From: Christensenella sp. UBA2853
GTDB taxonomy: Bacteria; Bacillota; Clostridia; Christensenellales; Aristaeellaceae
NCBI GenBank assembly: GCA_002350845.1
Contig: DEFL01000026.1
Location: 2,815-66,814, forward strand
Length of the DNA stretch: 64,000 bases
Reading direction: 5' to 3'
Made by a program: the position numbers and the translations under genes. Shown piece after piece: positions 32,923 through 41,983 of this stretch. Numbering within the stretch: the first letter of the stretch is position 1; each line of letters starts with the position of its first letter. Below the pieces are notes generated by a model. That model was not told the DNA's origin. It was given only the letters and a program-made list of their open reading frames with translations, and did no database searches.

Positions 32923-35900
32923 AACCGCTGAAACTGACCATGAAAGCCTTCGGCTCCTATGCCCAGAAAACAACGCTGGATTTCACAAAGCTCCCGCAGG
33001 GCGTCTATCTCATTACAGGAGAAACCGGCGCCGGCAAGACCACGATCTTTGACGCCATTGTGTTCGCCCTCTTCGGGACAGCCAGCGGTTCAGACCGCGA
33101 TCCCTCCATGATGCACTCCGACTATGTGAGCCGCGGGGAGGACACGGAGGTCACTCTTGTCTATTCACACAACGGAAGAGAATACACGGTCACCCGGACC
33201 CTTCACTATGCAAAATCCAAGGCATACAAGGACGGATACAATCCAAAGGCTTCACCGAAGGCCGTCATGGAAGGGGAAGGCATGGAGGTCATTGACGGCC
33301 CCAGCAAAGTGACGGCAAAATCGGAGGAGCTCCTGGGCCTGGATGACCGGCAGTTCCGGCAGATCATCATGCTCGCCCAGGGCGAGTTCCGTGCGTTCCT
33401 CGAAGCGGACACATCCAAGCGCGAGGCGATCCTGTCCCGCCTCTTTGATGACGCCCGCTACCGCGCCTTCCAGGATGTCCTGAAGGCCGCGGAGGATCGC
33501 CTGCTCGCGGAGCGGAAGGCGCATACAAACGAGATTGTGGCTGCCATGCGTTCCTTTGATCTCACCGGCATGACGGATGAGGAAAAGGCGAAATATGACC
33601 CGGCCTATCCGGACCTTCTGGGCACGCTGGAAGCGGTTGTCGAAGGGGACCGGGCCGCGGAGGCGGAAACCGGGGCCGCGTACACGAAGGCGGACACCGA
33701 GGCCGCAAATGCTGCGCGCGCCGTGGATGCCGCAAAGGCGTCCAATAAGCTTCTGGATCAGCTGGAGAACACACAAAAAGAACTTGAGTCGCTCAGAGCC
33801 AGGCAGGGAGAAATGGATGCGCTGAAGGAATGCGTCCGGCTCTGTGACCTGGCGCTCCATGAGATCCGACCCAAGGAAGAGACCGTGCTGCGCGCCGCCA
33901 AAACCCTGAAGGAAACCGAAGAAAGCGCACAGAAACTCGAAGAGGACATCCGGAAGGGTCAGAGTACGCTTGAAGCGTTGGTTCCGGTGAAGCAAGCGGC
34001 CGAGGGCAGACAGGCGGAAGGCGAAGCAATGAAAATCCGCGCTTCCGAGCTGGAAAAGACCCTGCCGCAGTATACGAAAAAGAGTCAGCTCCTCGGAAAA
34101 CTCCAGAGTGCGGAAAAAGATCTGGAAAAGGCATCCGCCAGTCTGGATGATGCCAAAAAAGCGCAGGAAACGCTGGAAAACCGGCTGAAGGACAAACAGG
34201 CGTTCCTCGAATCTGTCCGGGACGCTGAGGTGCTTCTGGAAAAGGCGAAGTCGCAGAAAAAGGAAGCGGAGGGGCACCTCGAGCAGCTGCAGACGCTCAT
34301 CGGCGATGTGAAAAAAGCGCGGAAAGTGCAGAAGGAATGCGAGACGGCGCTGGAAAAGCTGCAGGCGGCCAACGCGAAAGCGGGAAAGGCGGAGGCAGAT
34401 TACCACCGCGTGGTGGAGGAGCGCATTGCAGCGCAGGCCGGGGAACTCGGCGTCAGCCTGAAGCGGGCCATGGAAGAGACAGGCGAGGCCCTGTGCCCGG
34501 TCTGCCATGCGCATTATGTGCGCGGGGACGCGGTGCACTTTGCCGAGCCCTCCGCCTCCGATCCGACCCGGGAAGATGTCGATGCAGCACAGCACGCCAT
34601 GCAGAAGGCCCAGACAGAACTGCACGGCGCGGCCGGCGATGCGGAAGGCCTCTCCGCGCGTTTTGAGGAAATGAAAAACACCGCGCAGACCCGGGCTGCT
34701 GCGCTGGGACTGGCGGATGAATGGGTGCTTCTCTCGGATGAAACGCTGCTGATGGACCGGGAGAAGGAAGAGAAAGCGCTTCTGGAGGAAAAGGAAGCAG
34801 CCTGCCGGAAGGCGCAGGAAACTGTGGAACAGAAGTGCTCTGCCGAAAATGAAGCCGCGGAGATCCGCAAAGCACAGGAAGCAGGCGTCCAGGAGATCCG
34901 CGACCTGGAGCAGGCTGTGCAGAAACTGCAGATTGAAGTGCCCTCGCTGAAGGCGGAAGCGGATGCCATCCGTCTGGACTTTGAAAGCCTCGGCGAGGCC
35001 GAGAAGGCCATGCGTCAGGCGCAGGCGGGCGCGAAGGCGATTGATGATGCCATCCGGCGTGCGCAGGAGGATGTGAGCCGGATGGAAAACCAGCTCTCGG
35101 AAATGCAGGGCAGACAGGCCACGCTCTCGTCGCAGGCGGAGAAAAACCGGCTGGACCTGGACGCGGCCGGCGAAGCGTTCCGGCGTGCGGTCGCAGCATC
35201 CGAGTTTGCGGATGAGGCGGCGTACCGAAAGGCGCTGGAACCTGCCGGGACAGACGGCGAGGGCTATCTGAACCGGTCGCGCGCAGCGATTGCGGCCTTT
35301 GACAGTGCGCTGCACACCGCAGAGCATTCGGTAGAGATGCTCCGCGAACAGGCCGGCGAGCATACGGAGCGCGTGGATGTGGAGGCGCTGGAAAAGGTGA
35401 GCGAGGAAGCCGTCCGGGTGAAGGGCGAGGCAAGGGAGCGGCATACCAATGCTGTGTCGACCCTGAAGGTGCATGAAATGACTCTTGGGAATGTGCGCAA
35501 AAGCCGCGAGGCCCTCAGAGGCACGGACGAAGCGTTCCGGCATATCAGCTCGCTCTCGGAGCTGGCCAACCGCGACCGGGCGACCGGCAGCATTCTGACC
35601 TTCTCGCGCTATGTGCTGACCTATGTCTTCCGGGAAATCCTGCAGGCGGCCAATCAGCACCTGGATACCATGAGCGGGGGCAAGTATGAACTGGTGTACA
35701 GACGAATGGACAACAATGCAGCGCAGCTCGGCGGCCTGAACATGAATGTGCTGGACCATATCACCGGCGAGCAGCGGGATGTGAAATCGCTCTCGGGCGG
35801 TGAATCCTTTGAAGTCTCCATGTCCCTGGCCCTCGGCCTTTCGAGCGTCGTGCAGGCACGCTCGGGTGCGCTGAGCGCAGAGGCCATGTTTGTCGACGAG

Positions 35901-36077
35901 GGCTTCGGATCCCTGGGCGAAAGGGAACTGAATGCGGCCATGGATGTCCTCTCAGGACTGTCCGGCGACAGCAAGCAGATTGGCATCATCTCCCATGTCG
36001 CGAAGCTCGAGGAATGCATTCCCGCCAAGGTCCGCGTGACCGGCGGCAGGAACGGAAGCACGCTGACGATAGAATAA
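32919..36077 (+). CDS. sbcC: SbcC ATPase subunit
   Basis: The 1052-residue SMC-like protein has Walker A GETGAGKTT (34-42), long coiled coils (about 170-510 and 550-880) with a zinc hook CPVC at 526-529, the ABC signature LSGGESFEVS (about 957-966) and Walker B AMFVDEGFG (about 989). It is the ATP-driven partner of SbcD and tethers DNA ends through the hook. A long reading frame on the opposite strand (33252-35759) is a composition artefact. A terminator follows. Confidence 0.96.
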   Translation: MKPLKLTMKAFGSYAQKTTLDFTKLPQGVYLITGETGAGKTTIFDAIVFALFGTASGSDRDPSMMHSDYVSRGEDTEVTLVYSHNGREYTVTRTLHYAKSKAYKDGYNPKASPKAVMEGEGMEVIDGPSKVTAKSEELLGLDDRQFRQIIMLAQGEFRAFLEADTSKREAILSRLFDDARYRAFQDVLKAAEDRLLAERKAHTNEIVAAMRSFDLTGMTDEEKAKYDPAYPDLLGTLEAVVEGDRAAEAETGAAYTKADTEAANAARAVDAAKASNKLLDQLENTQKELESLRARQGEMDALKECVRLCDLALHEIRPKEETVLRAAKTLKETEESAQKLEEDIRKGQSTLEALVPVKQAAEGRQAEGEAMKIRASELEKTLPQYTKKSQLLGKLQSAEKDLEKASASLDDAKKAQETLENRLKDKQAFLESVRDAEVLLEKAKSQKKEAEGHLEQLQTLIGDVKKARKVQKECETALEKLQAANAKAGKAEADYHRVVEERIAAQAGELGVSLKRAMEETGEALCPVCHAHYVRGDAVHFAEPSASDPTREDVDAAQHAMQKAQTELHGAAGDAEGLSARFEEMKNTAQTRAAALGLADEWVLLSDETLLMDREKEEKALLEEKEAACRKAQETVEQKCSAENEAAEIRKAQEAGVQEIRDLEQAVQKLQIEVPSLKAEADAIRLDFESLGEAEKAMRQAQAGAKAIDDAIRRAQEDVSRMENQLSEMQGRQATLSSQAEKNRLDLDAAGEAFRRAVAASEFADEAAYRKALEPAGTDGEGYLNRSRAAIAAFDSALHTAEHSVEMLREQAGEHTERVDVEALEKVSEEAVRVKGEARERHTNAVSTLKVHEMTLGNVRKSREALRGTDEAFRHISSLSELANRDRATGSILTFSRYVLTYVFREILQAANQHLDTMSGGKYELVYRRMDNNAAQLGGLNMNVLDHITGEQRDVKSLSGGESFEVSMSLALGLSSVVQARSGALSAEAMFVDEGFGSLGERELNAAMDVLSGLSGDSKQIGIISHVAKLEECIPAKVRVTGGRNGSTLTIE

Positions 36078-36096
36078 GTCGGCATAAAAAAATGAG

Positions 36097-36122
36097 GGCA
36101 GCATCCCGGGCGGGGTGCTGCC
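36097..36122. terminator. Terminator between convergent sbcC and the Fe-S protein gene
   Basis: GGCAGCATCCC (36097-36107) pairs with the GGGGTGCTGCC region ending at 36122, with short T-runs on both sides. Confidence 0.7.
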
Positions 36123-36127
36123 TTTCG

Positions 36128-36745
36128 TTATGTGCATGGATAGCCCGGCGGATAGAGTCCCTGCGTGGTCTCTTCAAAGAGCAGGTCCAGAAGATGCCGT
36201 GGCGCGACAGAGGTGACGCTGAAGGAACGCGTGCAGCCCGTGCAGTAGACGACGACACTGCTTTCGGAAAAATCGGCGGCACGAAGATGGGCCATGGCGA
36301 TGCGCTTTTCCAGGTCCGGAGAGGACCCGCCGCAGCAGCGCGCTTCGTCCCGCGTGAGGTCAGGTTCTACGAGGTCAATGTGCATCTTTTCGCACAGCTG
36401 CCGCGCAGAGACCTGCATTTCAGGGCTGTGGCGGTGCCTTGCATGGCAGGCGTCATGGATGGACATCTTTTCCCCGTGATAATCCGGGAACGGAAAGTCA
36501 GTGCCCAGAAGCACCTTCCACAGGGAGACAATGGAGATGCCTTGATTTTCTTCGCCAAAGTGATGGCTGCAGCCGGGACAGCAGACAATCAGGGTGGTGC
36601 CTTCCGGCACATGCTCTCCGGACTTGCAGCAGGGATCCCAGAGACCGTCAATCAGCCCGCGCTCCTGAAGAAAGCGGGTCATGCGGTCAATGAGTTCCGG
36701 CTTGTACTTCTTCAGGGCACAGCCTGGCGCAAAGAGTGTTTTCAT
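36128..36745 (-). CDS. Cysteine-rich (CCG) domain Fe-S protein, HdrB/GlpC-like
   Basis: The 205-residue protein has two halves with conserved cysteine patterns: DPCCKSG and VCCPGCSHHF in the first, and HDACHARH, ARCCGGSSP and YCTGCTRSF in the second. These are CCG-domain features that bind Fe-S clusters in heterodisulfide reductase B and GlpC-type subunits. The partner flavoprotein is not visible. The gene starts 12 bases after the TIM-barrel gene, so they are likely co-transcribed. Confidence 0.75.
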   Translation of the reverse strand: MKTLFAPGCALKKYKPELIDRMTRFLQERGLIDGLWDPCCKSGEHVPEGTTLIVCCPGCSHHFGEENQGISIVSLWKVLLGTDFPFPDYHGEKMSIHDACHARHRHSPEMQVSARQLCEKMHIDLVEPDLTRDEARCCGGSSPDLEKRIAMAHLRAADFSESSVVVYCTGCTRSFSVTSVAPRHLLDLLFEETTQGLYPPGYPCT

Positions 36746-36757
36746 ACGTGCCTCCGT

Positions 36758-37516
36758 TTACGCTTCCGCCCACAGGGCACTGAGCAGCGCGATGGCCCGG
36801 GGACCGTCTTTGAGAAGATCCTCGCACTTTCCTTCAATGCTGACATTGCCCTGGTAATCGGTATGCTTCATGGCAGCAAACATCTGCACATAGCCTTCTT
36901 CGCGCTCGAGGGGAATGGTGCGGCCCTCCGGGGAAGCAATATGCGCATGTGCAATCCCGCCGAGGCGCTCGAGATCGCCCGGGCGTTCCTGGGAGCGCGC
37001 GATGTGGTAATAGTCAGCCAGCAGCTTCACGCAGGGGTGATTGACCGCGGCCGCCAGGCAGGCGCCCTCGGCCACCGAGTTGATCATGTCCGTCTCGGAG
37101 GGATTCAGCGGTTCAATCACCACGGTGATCCCGAACGGCTCGGCCTCTTCCCCGATCAGACGGGTGATGTCCATCAGTTTCCGGAAGGCTTCCGGGTAGG
37201 CCAGATCCTCAGGCCGTCTGCGGGCTTTGCCGCTGCCAAAGACCACCGTCTTTCCGCCCAGCGCCGCGACACGCTCAAAGGCCTTGTGCAGATAGGCGCG
37301 CAGGTCCGTTTCTTCCCAGTCATACAGGGATTTTCCGGGGAAAAGGACGTTGAAAGAAGATGCCGGAATGGAGGACTGTGCAAGCGCCTTTCTGGCCTCC
37401 TCAAATGCTTCGTCGCTCATCTCATAGACGCTGGTCACGGAAGGCTCGATGTAGGCAAAGCCTGCCTGCTCCACTTCCTGGAGTCGGTCGAGTTTGGCAC
37501 AGAATCCGATCTTCAT
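36758..37516 (-). CDS. Sugar phosphate isomerase/epimerase (AP endonuclease 2-like TIM barrel)
   Basis: The 252-residue TIM barrel shows family-typical segments: GKTVVFGSGKARR, VVIEPLNPSETDMINS (metal-binding glutamate), LLADYYHIA and HAHIASPEG. Xylose isomerase-like members epimerise or isomerise sugars and keto-acids. The specific substrate is not evident. It precedes the CCG-domain gene and follows the sirtuin gene by 77 bases on the same strand. Confidence 0.85.
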   Translation of the reverse strand: MKIGFCAKLDRLQEVEQAGFAYIEPSVTSVYEMSDEAFEEARKALAQSSIPASSFNVLFPGKSLYDWEETDLRAYLHKAFERVAALGGKTVVFGSGKARRRPEDLAYPEAFRKLMDITRLIGEEAEPFGITVVIEPLNPSETDMINSVAEGACLAAAVNHPCVKLLADYYHIARSQERPGDLERLGGIAHAHIASPEGRTIPLEREEGYVQMFAAMKHTDYQGNVSIEGKCEDLLKDGPRAIALLSALWAEA

Positions 37517-37593
37517 TGGTGTATCCTCCTTTTCGTTCGTGCGCTGGGTTTTCGGAATACATCCAATACAGGAAACAAATGGGCATTCGGCGC

Positions 37594-38595
37594 TCAGGGC
37601 TGCTGTTCCAGCAGCTCTTTAAGCGCATCGCCGCTGTCGCCGTCCAGACAGATGGACTGTGTCCGGATCACTTCCGGGCAGACGGCTTCATCAAAGTTCA
37701 GACAGGCATAGACCGCGCGGGGATTTTCCGCCGTCATGGCCCAGAAGGGATACTTGATAATCATGGGCGTGTTGCTGCCCACGCCGAGCTCGAGGAACAG
37801 CACGTGCTGTCCTTCGTGTGCCTCAAGGAACGCAGCATACCGGTCCGCCGCGGCATGCCACCCGGCGTCCTCCACAAACGTCTCATCGGCGCGCAGGTTC
37901 ATGGAGACCGCCCCGCCGCCGTCCGGGCAGACCGGGACCAGGTCATGGGGAAGGCGCATGGAGAGACGCCGGTCCTCCGGAACCTGGAATATGCCGTCTG
38001 GATCCAGGACAAAGCCCTGCGCCGCCATGGCTTTTCTGACCCAGTCTTCATTGTCGTAGGTCTTTTTGATGCGGCCCCCGGCACTCTGGAACAGCCCGTA
38101 ATCGCCCTGCGTGTAGAAGAGCCGCTCCTTGTCAAAGCCGGCGCGCTGGAAGCAGTGGTCCACATTGGTGGTGATCACGAAATAGTTCCGGCCCCTGACC
38201 AGAGAGAGGAGGTCATGGTACACGGGTTTTGGCGGATCCATGTATCGGTTGATATAGATGTTCCGCGCCCAGAAGGCCCAGCGGGTCTCCGCGTCGGGGA
38301 AAGGGTAGAAGCCGCCGGAATACATATCCCGGAAGCCGAAGTGCTCCCTGAAATCAAAGAAATACCGGTCGAACCGTTCGCCGCTGTAGGTAAAGCCAGC
38401 GGACGTGGAAAGGCCTGCGCCTGCGCCGATGACGATGGCATCAGCGCTTTGGATTTCCTCCTTCAGGCGGCGAAGATTCGCGCTGCGGCTGCCGGTATCA
38501 TCGGTCAGGCCGGAGGTGAGGCTGCGCACAAAGGAGATGCCCTTTTGAAGCGACTGTGAATAGTCAGGCTTTGGTTTGTTTGAAGTACTGCTCAT
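37594..38595 (-). CDS. Class M sirtuin (SirTM), protein ADP-ribosyltransferase type
   Basis: The 333-residue protein carries the sirtuin NAD-binding motif GAGAGLSTSAG (57-67) and TTNVDHCFQRAG (142-153). Where classical sirtuins have the catalytic histidine, this one has glutamine 163 in YTQGDYG. That substitution, with N144 and D146 retained, is the pattern I recall for SirTM enzymes, which mono-ADP-ribosylate a lipoyl carrier protein and do not deacylate. The start at 38595 lies inside the upstream zinc-macrodomain gene, a 32-base overlap, so the two are translated together. The usual GcvH-L and LplA2 genes are not adjacent. Confidence 0.88.
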   Translation of the reverse strand: MSSTSNKPKPDYSQSLQKGISFVRSLTSGLTDDTGSRSANLRRLKEEIQSADAIVIGAGAGLSTSAGFTYSGERFDRYFFDFREHFGFRDMYSGGFYPFPDAETRWAFWARNIYINRYMDPPKPVYHDLLSLVRGRNYFVITTNVDHCFQRAGFDKERLFYTQGDYGLFQSAGGRIKKTYDNEDWVRKAMAAQGFVLDPDGIFQVPEDRRLSMRLPHDLVPVCPDGGGAVSMNLRADETFVEDAGWHAAADRYAAFLEAHEGQHVLFLELGVGSNTPMIIKYPFWAMTAENPRAVYACLNFDEAVCPEVIRTQSICLDGDSGDALKELLEQQP

Positions 38596-39379
38596 AAAGA
38601 TCCCTGTCCTTGTCACTGAATACATTAAAGATCACACGGTCCATGGCGCCGTCGTGCGCTGAAAGCCACTGCCGGACGGTTGTGACTGCGATTTCGGCTG
38701 CCCTCTCGGGCGGAAAGTGAAAGACACCGGTGGAAATGCAGCAGAAGGCCACGGACCTCAGGCCGTTTTCTGCACACAGGTCAAGCGTGCGCGCATAACA
38801 GTCGGCCAGGTCCTGCTCAAGCGCTGGCGTCAGCTCTCCATAGACAATCGGCCCGACGATATGGATGACCTTCTTTGCGGGAAGATTATAGGCGTCCGTC
38901 AGCATCGGCACGGCGGTCGGCTGCTCATAGTCCTCCCCGAATTTCGCCCGCAGAAGGCGCATCTGCCGGTCGCATTCCGCGCGCAGCTGAACGCCGGCAA
39001 AGGTATGAATGCAGTTGTCGATGCACGTGTGCATCGGCACAAAGCATCCCAGCATCTGCGAATTGGCCGCGTTCACAATGGCGTCCACCGCAAGACGCGT
39101 GATGTCCCCCTGCCAGAGGGAGATGAGGCCCTCGATGGGAGGAATATCCGAAAGCGTCACGATTCCGTTTTCCCGGATCCGCTCCTGCAGGTAGGCATCC
39201 TGCACCGAGAGCACAGTGTCATCCATCCTGCCCGGCATGCGGATATTCATCAGGGAGCGGAGCACACGTCTCCTGCCTTCCGTCCCTGGAGGTGTTGGAA
39301 GGCCTTTGTACTCTGCGGAGTCCGCTTTGAATGCATTGACGAGGTACTCAAGCCGCTGATTCTGAGACATGCTGTCCAT
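38564..39379 (-). CDS. Zinc-containing macrodomain ADP-ribosylhydrolase (Zn-Macro)
   Basis: The 271-residue protein has the macrodomain ADP-ribose motif LWQGDITRLAVDAIVNAANS (88-107), followed directly by GCFVPMHTCIDNCIH with C112, H117 and C119, the three zinc ligands of the Zn-Macro class. GCCG-type distal loop residues appear as CISTGVFHFP. These enzymes remove ADP-ribose placed by SirTM. The start at 39379 follows AAAGGA. It is first in the operon and has its own promoter. Confidence 0.9.
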   Translation of the reverse strand: MDSMSQNQRLEYLVNAFKADSAEYKGLPTPPGTEGRRRVLRSLMNIRMPGRMDDTVLSVQDAYLQERIRENGIVTLSDIPPIEGLISLWQGDITRLAVDAIVNAANSQMLGCFVPMHTCIDNCIHTFAGVQLRAECDRQMRLLRAKFGEDYEQPTAVPMLTDAYNLPAKKVIHIVGPIVYGELTPALEQDLADCYARTLDLCAENGLRSVAFCCISTGVFHFPPERAAEIAVTTVRQWLSAHDGAMDRVIFNVFSDKDRDLYEQYFKQTKA

Positions 39380-39426
39380 GTGCGTGATCCTTTCCTGAGG
39401 GGTTCTGATTTCACCCAGCGCTACGT

Positions 39427-39455
39427 ATTGTATCCGTCCGGCGCGCAACTGGCAA
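39427..39455 (-). promoter_or_regulatory. Promoter of the Zn-Macro/SirTM operon
   Basis: TTGCCA (39455-39450) and TACAAT (39432-39427) are separated by 17 bases on the minus strand, about 45 bases before the macrodomain start. Confidence 0.6.
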
Positions 39456-39512
39456 GAGGGAGGATCTGCCGCGTTCCGGCAGACCGAAACAGGCAGGGAG
39501 AGGACAAAAAAA

Positions 39513-39542
39513 CGGCGTCACTCCAGGCACGAAGTGACGCCG
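39513..39542 (-). terminator. Terminator of the ZIP transporter gene
   Basis: A perfect 10-bp stem (39533-39542 with 39513-39522) is followed by seven Us on the minus strand. It lies 40 bases after the transporter stop codon. Confidence 0.85.
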
Positions 39543-39582
39543 CGGAAAACCGCATGAACGGAAATGCACAGGAATCTCCCGC

Positions 39583-40356
39583 TTACCCAAGCGTGACATC
39601 CAGAATCATCATGAGCACAAAACCGAGCGAGAAGGCGATCGTTCCCCAGTTGGAGTGTTTGCCTTCCGACATTTCCGGGATCAGTTCCTCCACCACGACA
39701 TACATCATGGCGCCGGCTGCGAAGGCCAGAAGATACGGCATGGCCGGCACAACCGCGCTGGCCGCGAGTATGGTGACGGCTGCCGCGATGGGCTCCACAA
39801 TGCCGGAGAGCGCGCCGTACAGGAAGGTTCTGCCCTTGTCCATCCCTTCTGCGCGGAGCGGCATGGAGACAATGGCGCCTTCCGGGAAGTTCTGGATGGC
39901 AATGCCCAGGGCGAGCGCCAGGGCCCCTGCACTCGTGATGCCTGCGTTGCCGGAGCGGAAACCGGCATAGACGACACCGACGGCCATGCCCTCGGGAATG
40001 TTGTGAAGGGTGACGGCAAGAATCAGTTTCGTGGTGCGCTTGAGACCGGTCTTCGGGCCTTCATCCTGATGGTTGAAGTGCATATGCGGCGTCATTTCGT
40101 CCAGGAGCAGCAGGAAGCCGACACCGACGAGAAAACCGACGGCAGCCGGGAGGAAGGCAAGGGTCCCCAGGTGTTCACTGCTTTCCAGAGCGGGCTGAAG
40201 CAGGCTCCAGAAGGAAGCGGCCACCATGACGCCTGCCGCGAATCCGGTCAGGATCTTCTGCAGGCTTTCCGAGATTTCCTTTTTGAGGATAAAGACCATG
40301 GCCGCACCGAGGGCTGTCCCCGCAAAGGGAATCAGAATGCCCAGGATTGTTTCCAT
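39583..40356 (-). CDS. ZIP family metal transporter
   Basis: The 257-residue protein has about eight membrane segments. The conserved helices include HNIPEGMAVGVVYAG and QNFPEGAIVSMPL, whose His, Asn, Pro and Glu line the metal path of ZupT/GufA-type ZIP proteins. A histidine-containing loop (MTPHMHFNHQDEG) precedes them. It imports divalent metals such as Zn, Fe or Mn. The TetR gene ends 98 bases upstream on the same strand. Confidence 0.92.
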   Translation of the reverse strand: METILGILIPFAGTALGAAMVFILKKEISESLQKILTGFAAGVMVAASFWSLLQPALESSEHLGTLAFLPAAVGFLVGVGFLLLLDEMTPHMHFNHQDEGPKTGLKRTTKLILAVTLHNIPEGMAVGVVYAGFRSGNAGITSAGALALALGIAIQNFPEGAIVSMPLRAEGMDKGRTFLYGALSGIVEPIAAAVTILAASAVVPAMPYLLAFAAGAMMYVVVEELIPEMSEGKHSNWGTIAFSLGFVLMMILDVTLG

Positions 40357-40411
40357 AGCATCATTCCTTTCTGATTTGTTTCGGTCAACCCCCATGCCGG
40401 GATGGAAACAG

Positions 40412-40446
40412 CGGAAGCGCGCAAACCGTACTGCCTGCGCGCTTCC
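40412..40446. terminator. Possible terminator hairpin between tetR-type gene and ZIP gene
   Basis: A perfect 10-bp stem (40412-40421 with 40437-40446) closes a 15-base loop, eight bases past the TetR stop. The T-run is weak, so termination may be partial. Confidence 0.4.
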
Positions 40447-40454
40447 CAGGGGTC

Positions 40455-40991
40455 TTAACCGAACATGACTTCGTTCATGATCTGTTCGAGCAGTTCCTGC
40501 CTGCCGGAACCCGGATTTTCAGGCTTTTTCATGCAGGCGGCACAATCGGCCAGTTCTGCCAGCGTGGCGGTATGATTGCGGATCTTGTGTCCGATTTCCG
40601 TACTGGTGTAGCTGATATACCGCTCGCGGAGGAGTATGTCAAGCCTGCCGTCCTCGATGAGCTTGGCGGCTTTGATCAGACCCAGCGCAAAGGTGTCCAT
40701 GCCCAGGATATAGCCGTAGAACATATCCTCATAGGTGCTGGAGGGGCGGCGGTTCTTGGAGTCAAAATAAAAACCGACGTTGATGCCGATCCGGCTTATG
40801 AGCTGCTCGATCCCCCGGGCATAGTCCCAGACGATCAGATCATATTTGTCCATAAAGTGACGGTCAAACGTGGCGGTGGAATACCCGCAGTTTTCGGCGA
40901 TCTCCCGGACGGTGATTCTGTCAATCGACCGGGTCTGCGCCAGTGCATGGAAGGACTCGACGAAGATGTCCCTCGCTGTCTTGCGCTTCAT
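40455..40991 (-). CDS. TetR family regulator
   Basis: The 178-residue protein has an N-terminal TetR helix-turn-helix (ITVREIAENCGYSTATFDRHFMDKYDLI, split around residues 24-52) and a helical C-terminal domain like that of DhaS-type regulators. It lies just upstream of the ZIP transporter, which it might control, though no operator was identified. The start follows GAGGAG. Confidence 0.82.
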   Translation of the reverse strand: MKRKTARDIFVESFHALAQTRSIDRITVREIAENCGYSTATFDRHFMDKYDLIVWDYARGIEQLISRIGINVGFYFDSKNRRPSSTYEDMFYGYILGMDTFALGLIKAAKLIEDGRLDILLRERYISYTSTEIGHKIRNHTATLAELADCAACMKKPENPGSGRQELLEQIMNEVMFG

Positions 40992-41047
40992 GTCTGTCTC
41001 CTCTGCTTTGTCCAGCCCAAAGACGGTGCGTTGTTTCTTTCAGAAGA

Positions 41048-41076
41048 AGTATAGTACGGGGAAAAGCAGCGGACAA
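41048..41076 (-). promoter_or_regulatory. Promoter of the TetR-family gene
   Basis: TTGTCC (41076-41071) and TATACT (41053-41048) with a 17-base spacer on the minus strand. Confidence 0.6.
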
Positions 41077-41085
41077 GTAAAAAAA

Positions 41086-41121
41086 GGCCATGCGCCTCTC
41101 TGCGGGAAGGGGCGCATGGCC
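41086..41121 (-). terminator. Terminator of the TIM-barrel epimerase gene
   Basis: An 11-bp stem (41111-41121 with 41086-41096) is followed on the minus strand by seven Us. The promoter of the TetR gene begins right after it. Confidence 0.85.
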
Positions 41122-41146
41122 GGAGAAGGGAAGGGGAAGGGGGAAA

Positions 41147-41896
41147 TCAGTTGAACCCGCAGGATTTCAGGTACAGATAGCTTCTCTTCAGGCACTCGAT
41201 GGGATCTTCGCCGTGGCAGTCATCCTGTTCGACGAGCATGTACTGCGTGCCGGCAGCTTCTGCCTTTTCAAAGACACGGTCGAAATTGATGTTGCCCTCG
41301 CCGACAACCGCCATCTCGCGTCCGTAGGCATAATCCTTGAGGTGGATGCAGGGAACGCGTCCGCTGAACTTTTCAATCCACTGACCGGGATCTCCGCCGC
41401 CGGCCTGGATCCAGAAGGTATCGAGCGTGAAGCCCATTTCATCTGCGGGCACAGCCTCTGCGAGCTTTTCCAGATAGGTGGTGCCGCCGACTTTGATGAA
41501 CTCGCGGTCATGGTTGTGATACATGAAATACTTTCCGCCTTCCTTGAGCTTGTGCGCAATGGGCGGGAAGGTTTCCATCCACTGGTCCCAGGTCATGTTC
41601 CGTGCTTCGTCAAAAGCCCAGAAACCGAGGCCCACATACTTGCAGTCAAAGGTGTTGTGATCTTCAATGACCTTGTCCAGTTCACCGGTCAGGCGCGGAA
41701 CCGGAATGTGGGTCAGAACACACTTCAGACCGTTGAGCTTGAGCTGATCGCGCAGCCATTCGCCTTCATAGGGGCAGGTTCCGGAAACCTGAACGGTCGT
41801 GTAGCCGATGTCCGCAATGCGCTTGAGGGTGTCGGCAAAGCCTTCCAGGGTCTGGCAGGTGGCGCGGGTGGTAAACATCTGAGCACCGATTTTCAT
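41147..41896 (-). CDS. Sugar phosphate isomerase/epimerase
   Basis: The 249-residue TIM barrel has FMYHNHDREF, ADEMGFTLDTFWIQAGGGDP and CIHLKDYAYG, the metal-binding strands of the xylose isomerase-like/IolE-type family. The reaction is probably an epimerisation or dehydration in sugar or inositol catabolism, consistent with the Gfo/Idh/MocA oxidoreductase about 1.2 kb away. The start at 41896 follows AAGGAG. Confidence 0.88.
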   Translation of the reverse strand: MKIGAQMFTTRATCQTLEGFADTLKRIADIGYTTVQVSGTCPYEGEWLRDQLKLNGLKCVLTHIPVPRLTGELDKVIEDHNTFDCKYVGLGFWAFDEARNMTWDQWMETFPPIAHKLKEGGKYFMYHNHDREFIKVGGTTYLEKLAEAVPADEMGFTLDTFWIQAGGGDPGQWIEKFSGRVPCIHLKDYAYGREMAVVGEGNINFDRVFEKAEAAGTQYMLVEQDDCHGEDPIECLKRSYLYLKSCGFN

Positions 41897-41983
41897 GAGC
41901 AGAGATCTCCTTTTCAATTAGGTTTTATACCGTTCCTATAGTGTACGCGTGAATGCGGAAGGATGCAAGAGGCAGGAGGAAAA

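Noticed and set aside
33252..35759. An 835-codon open frame antisense to sbcC
   Set aside because: SbcC is unmistakable on the other strand; the antisense frame is rich in Arg, Leu and His without any motif, as expected from GC-rich codon bias.
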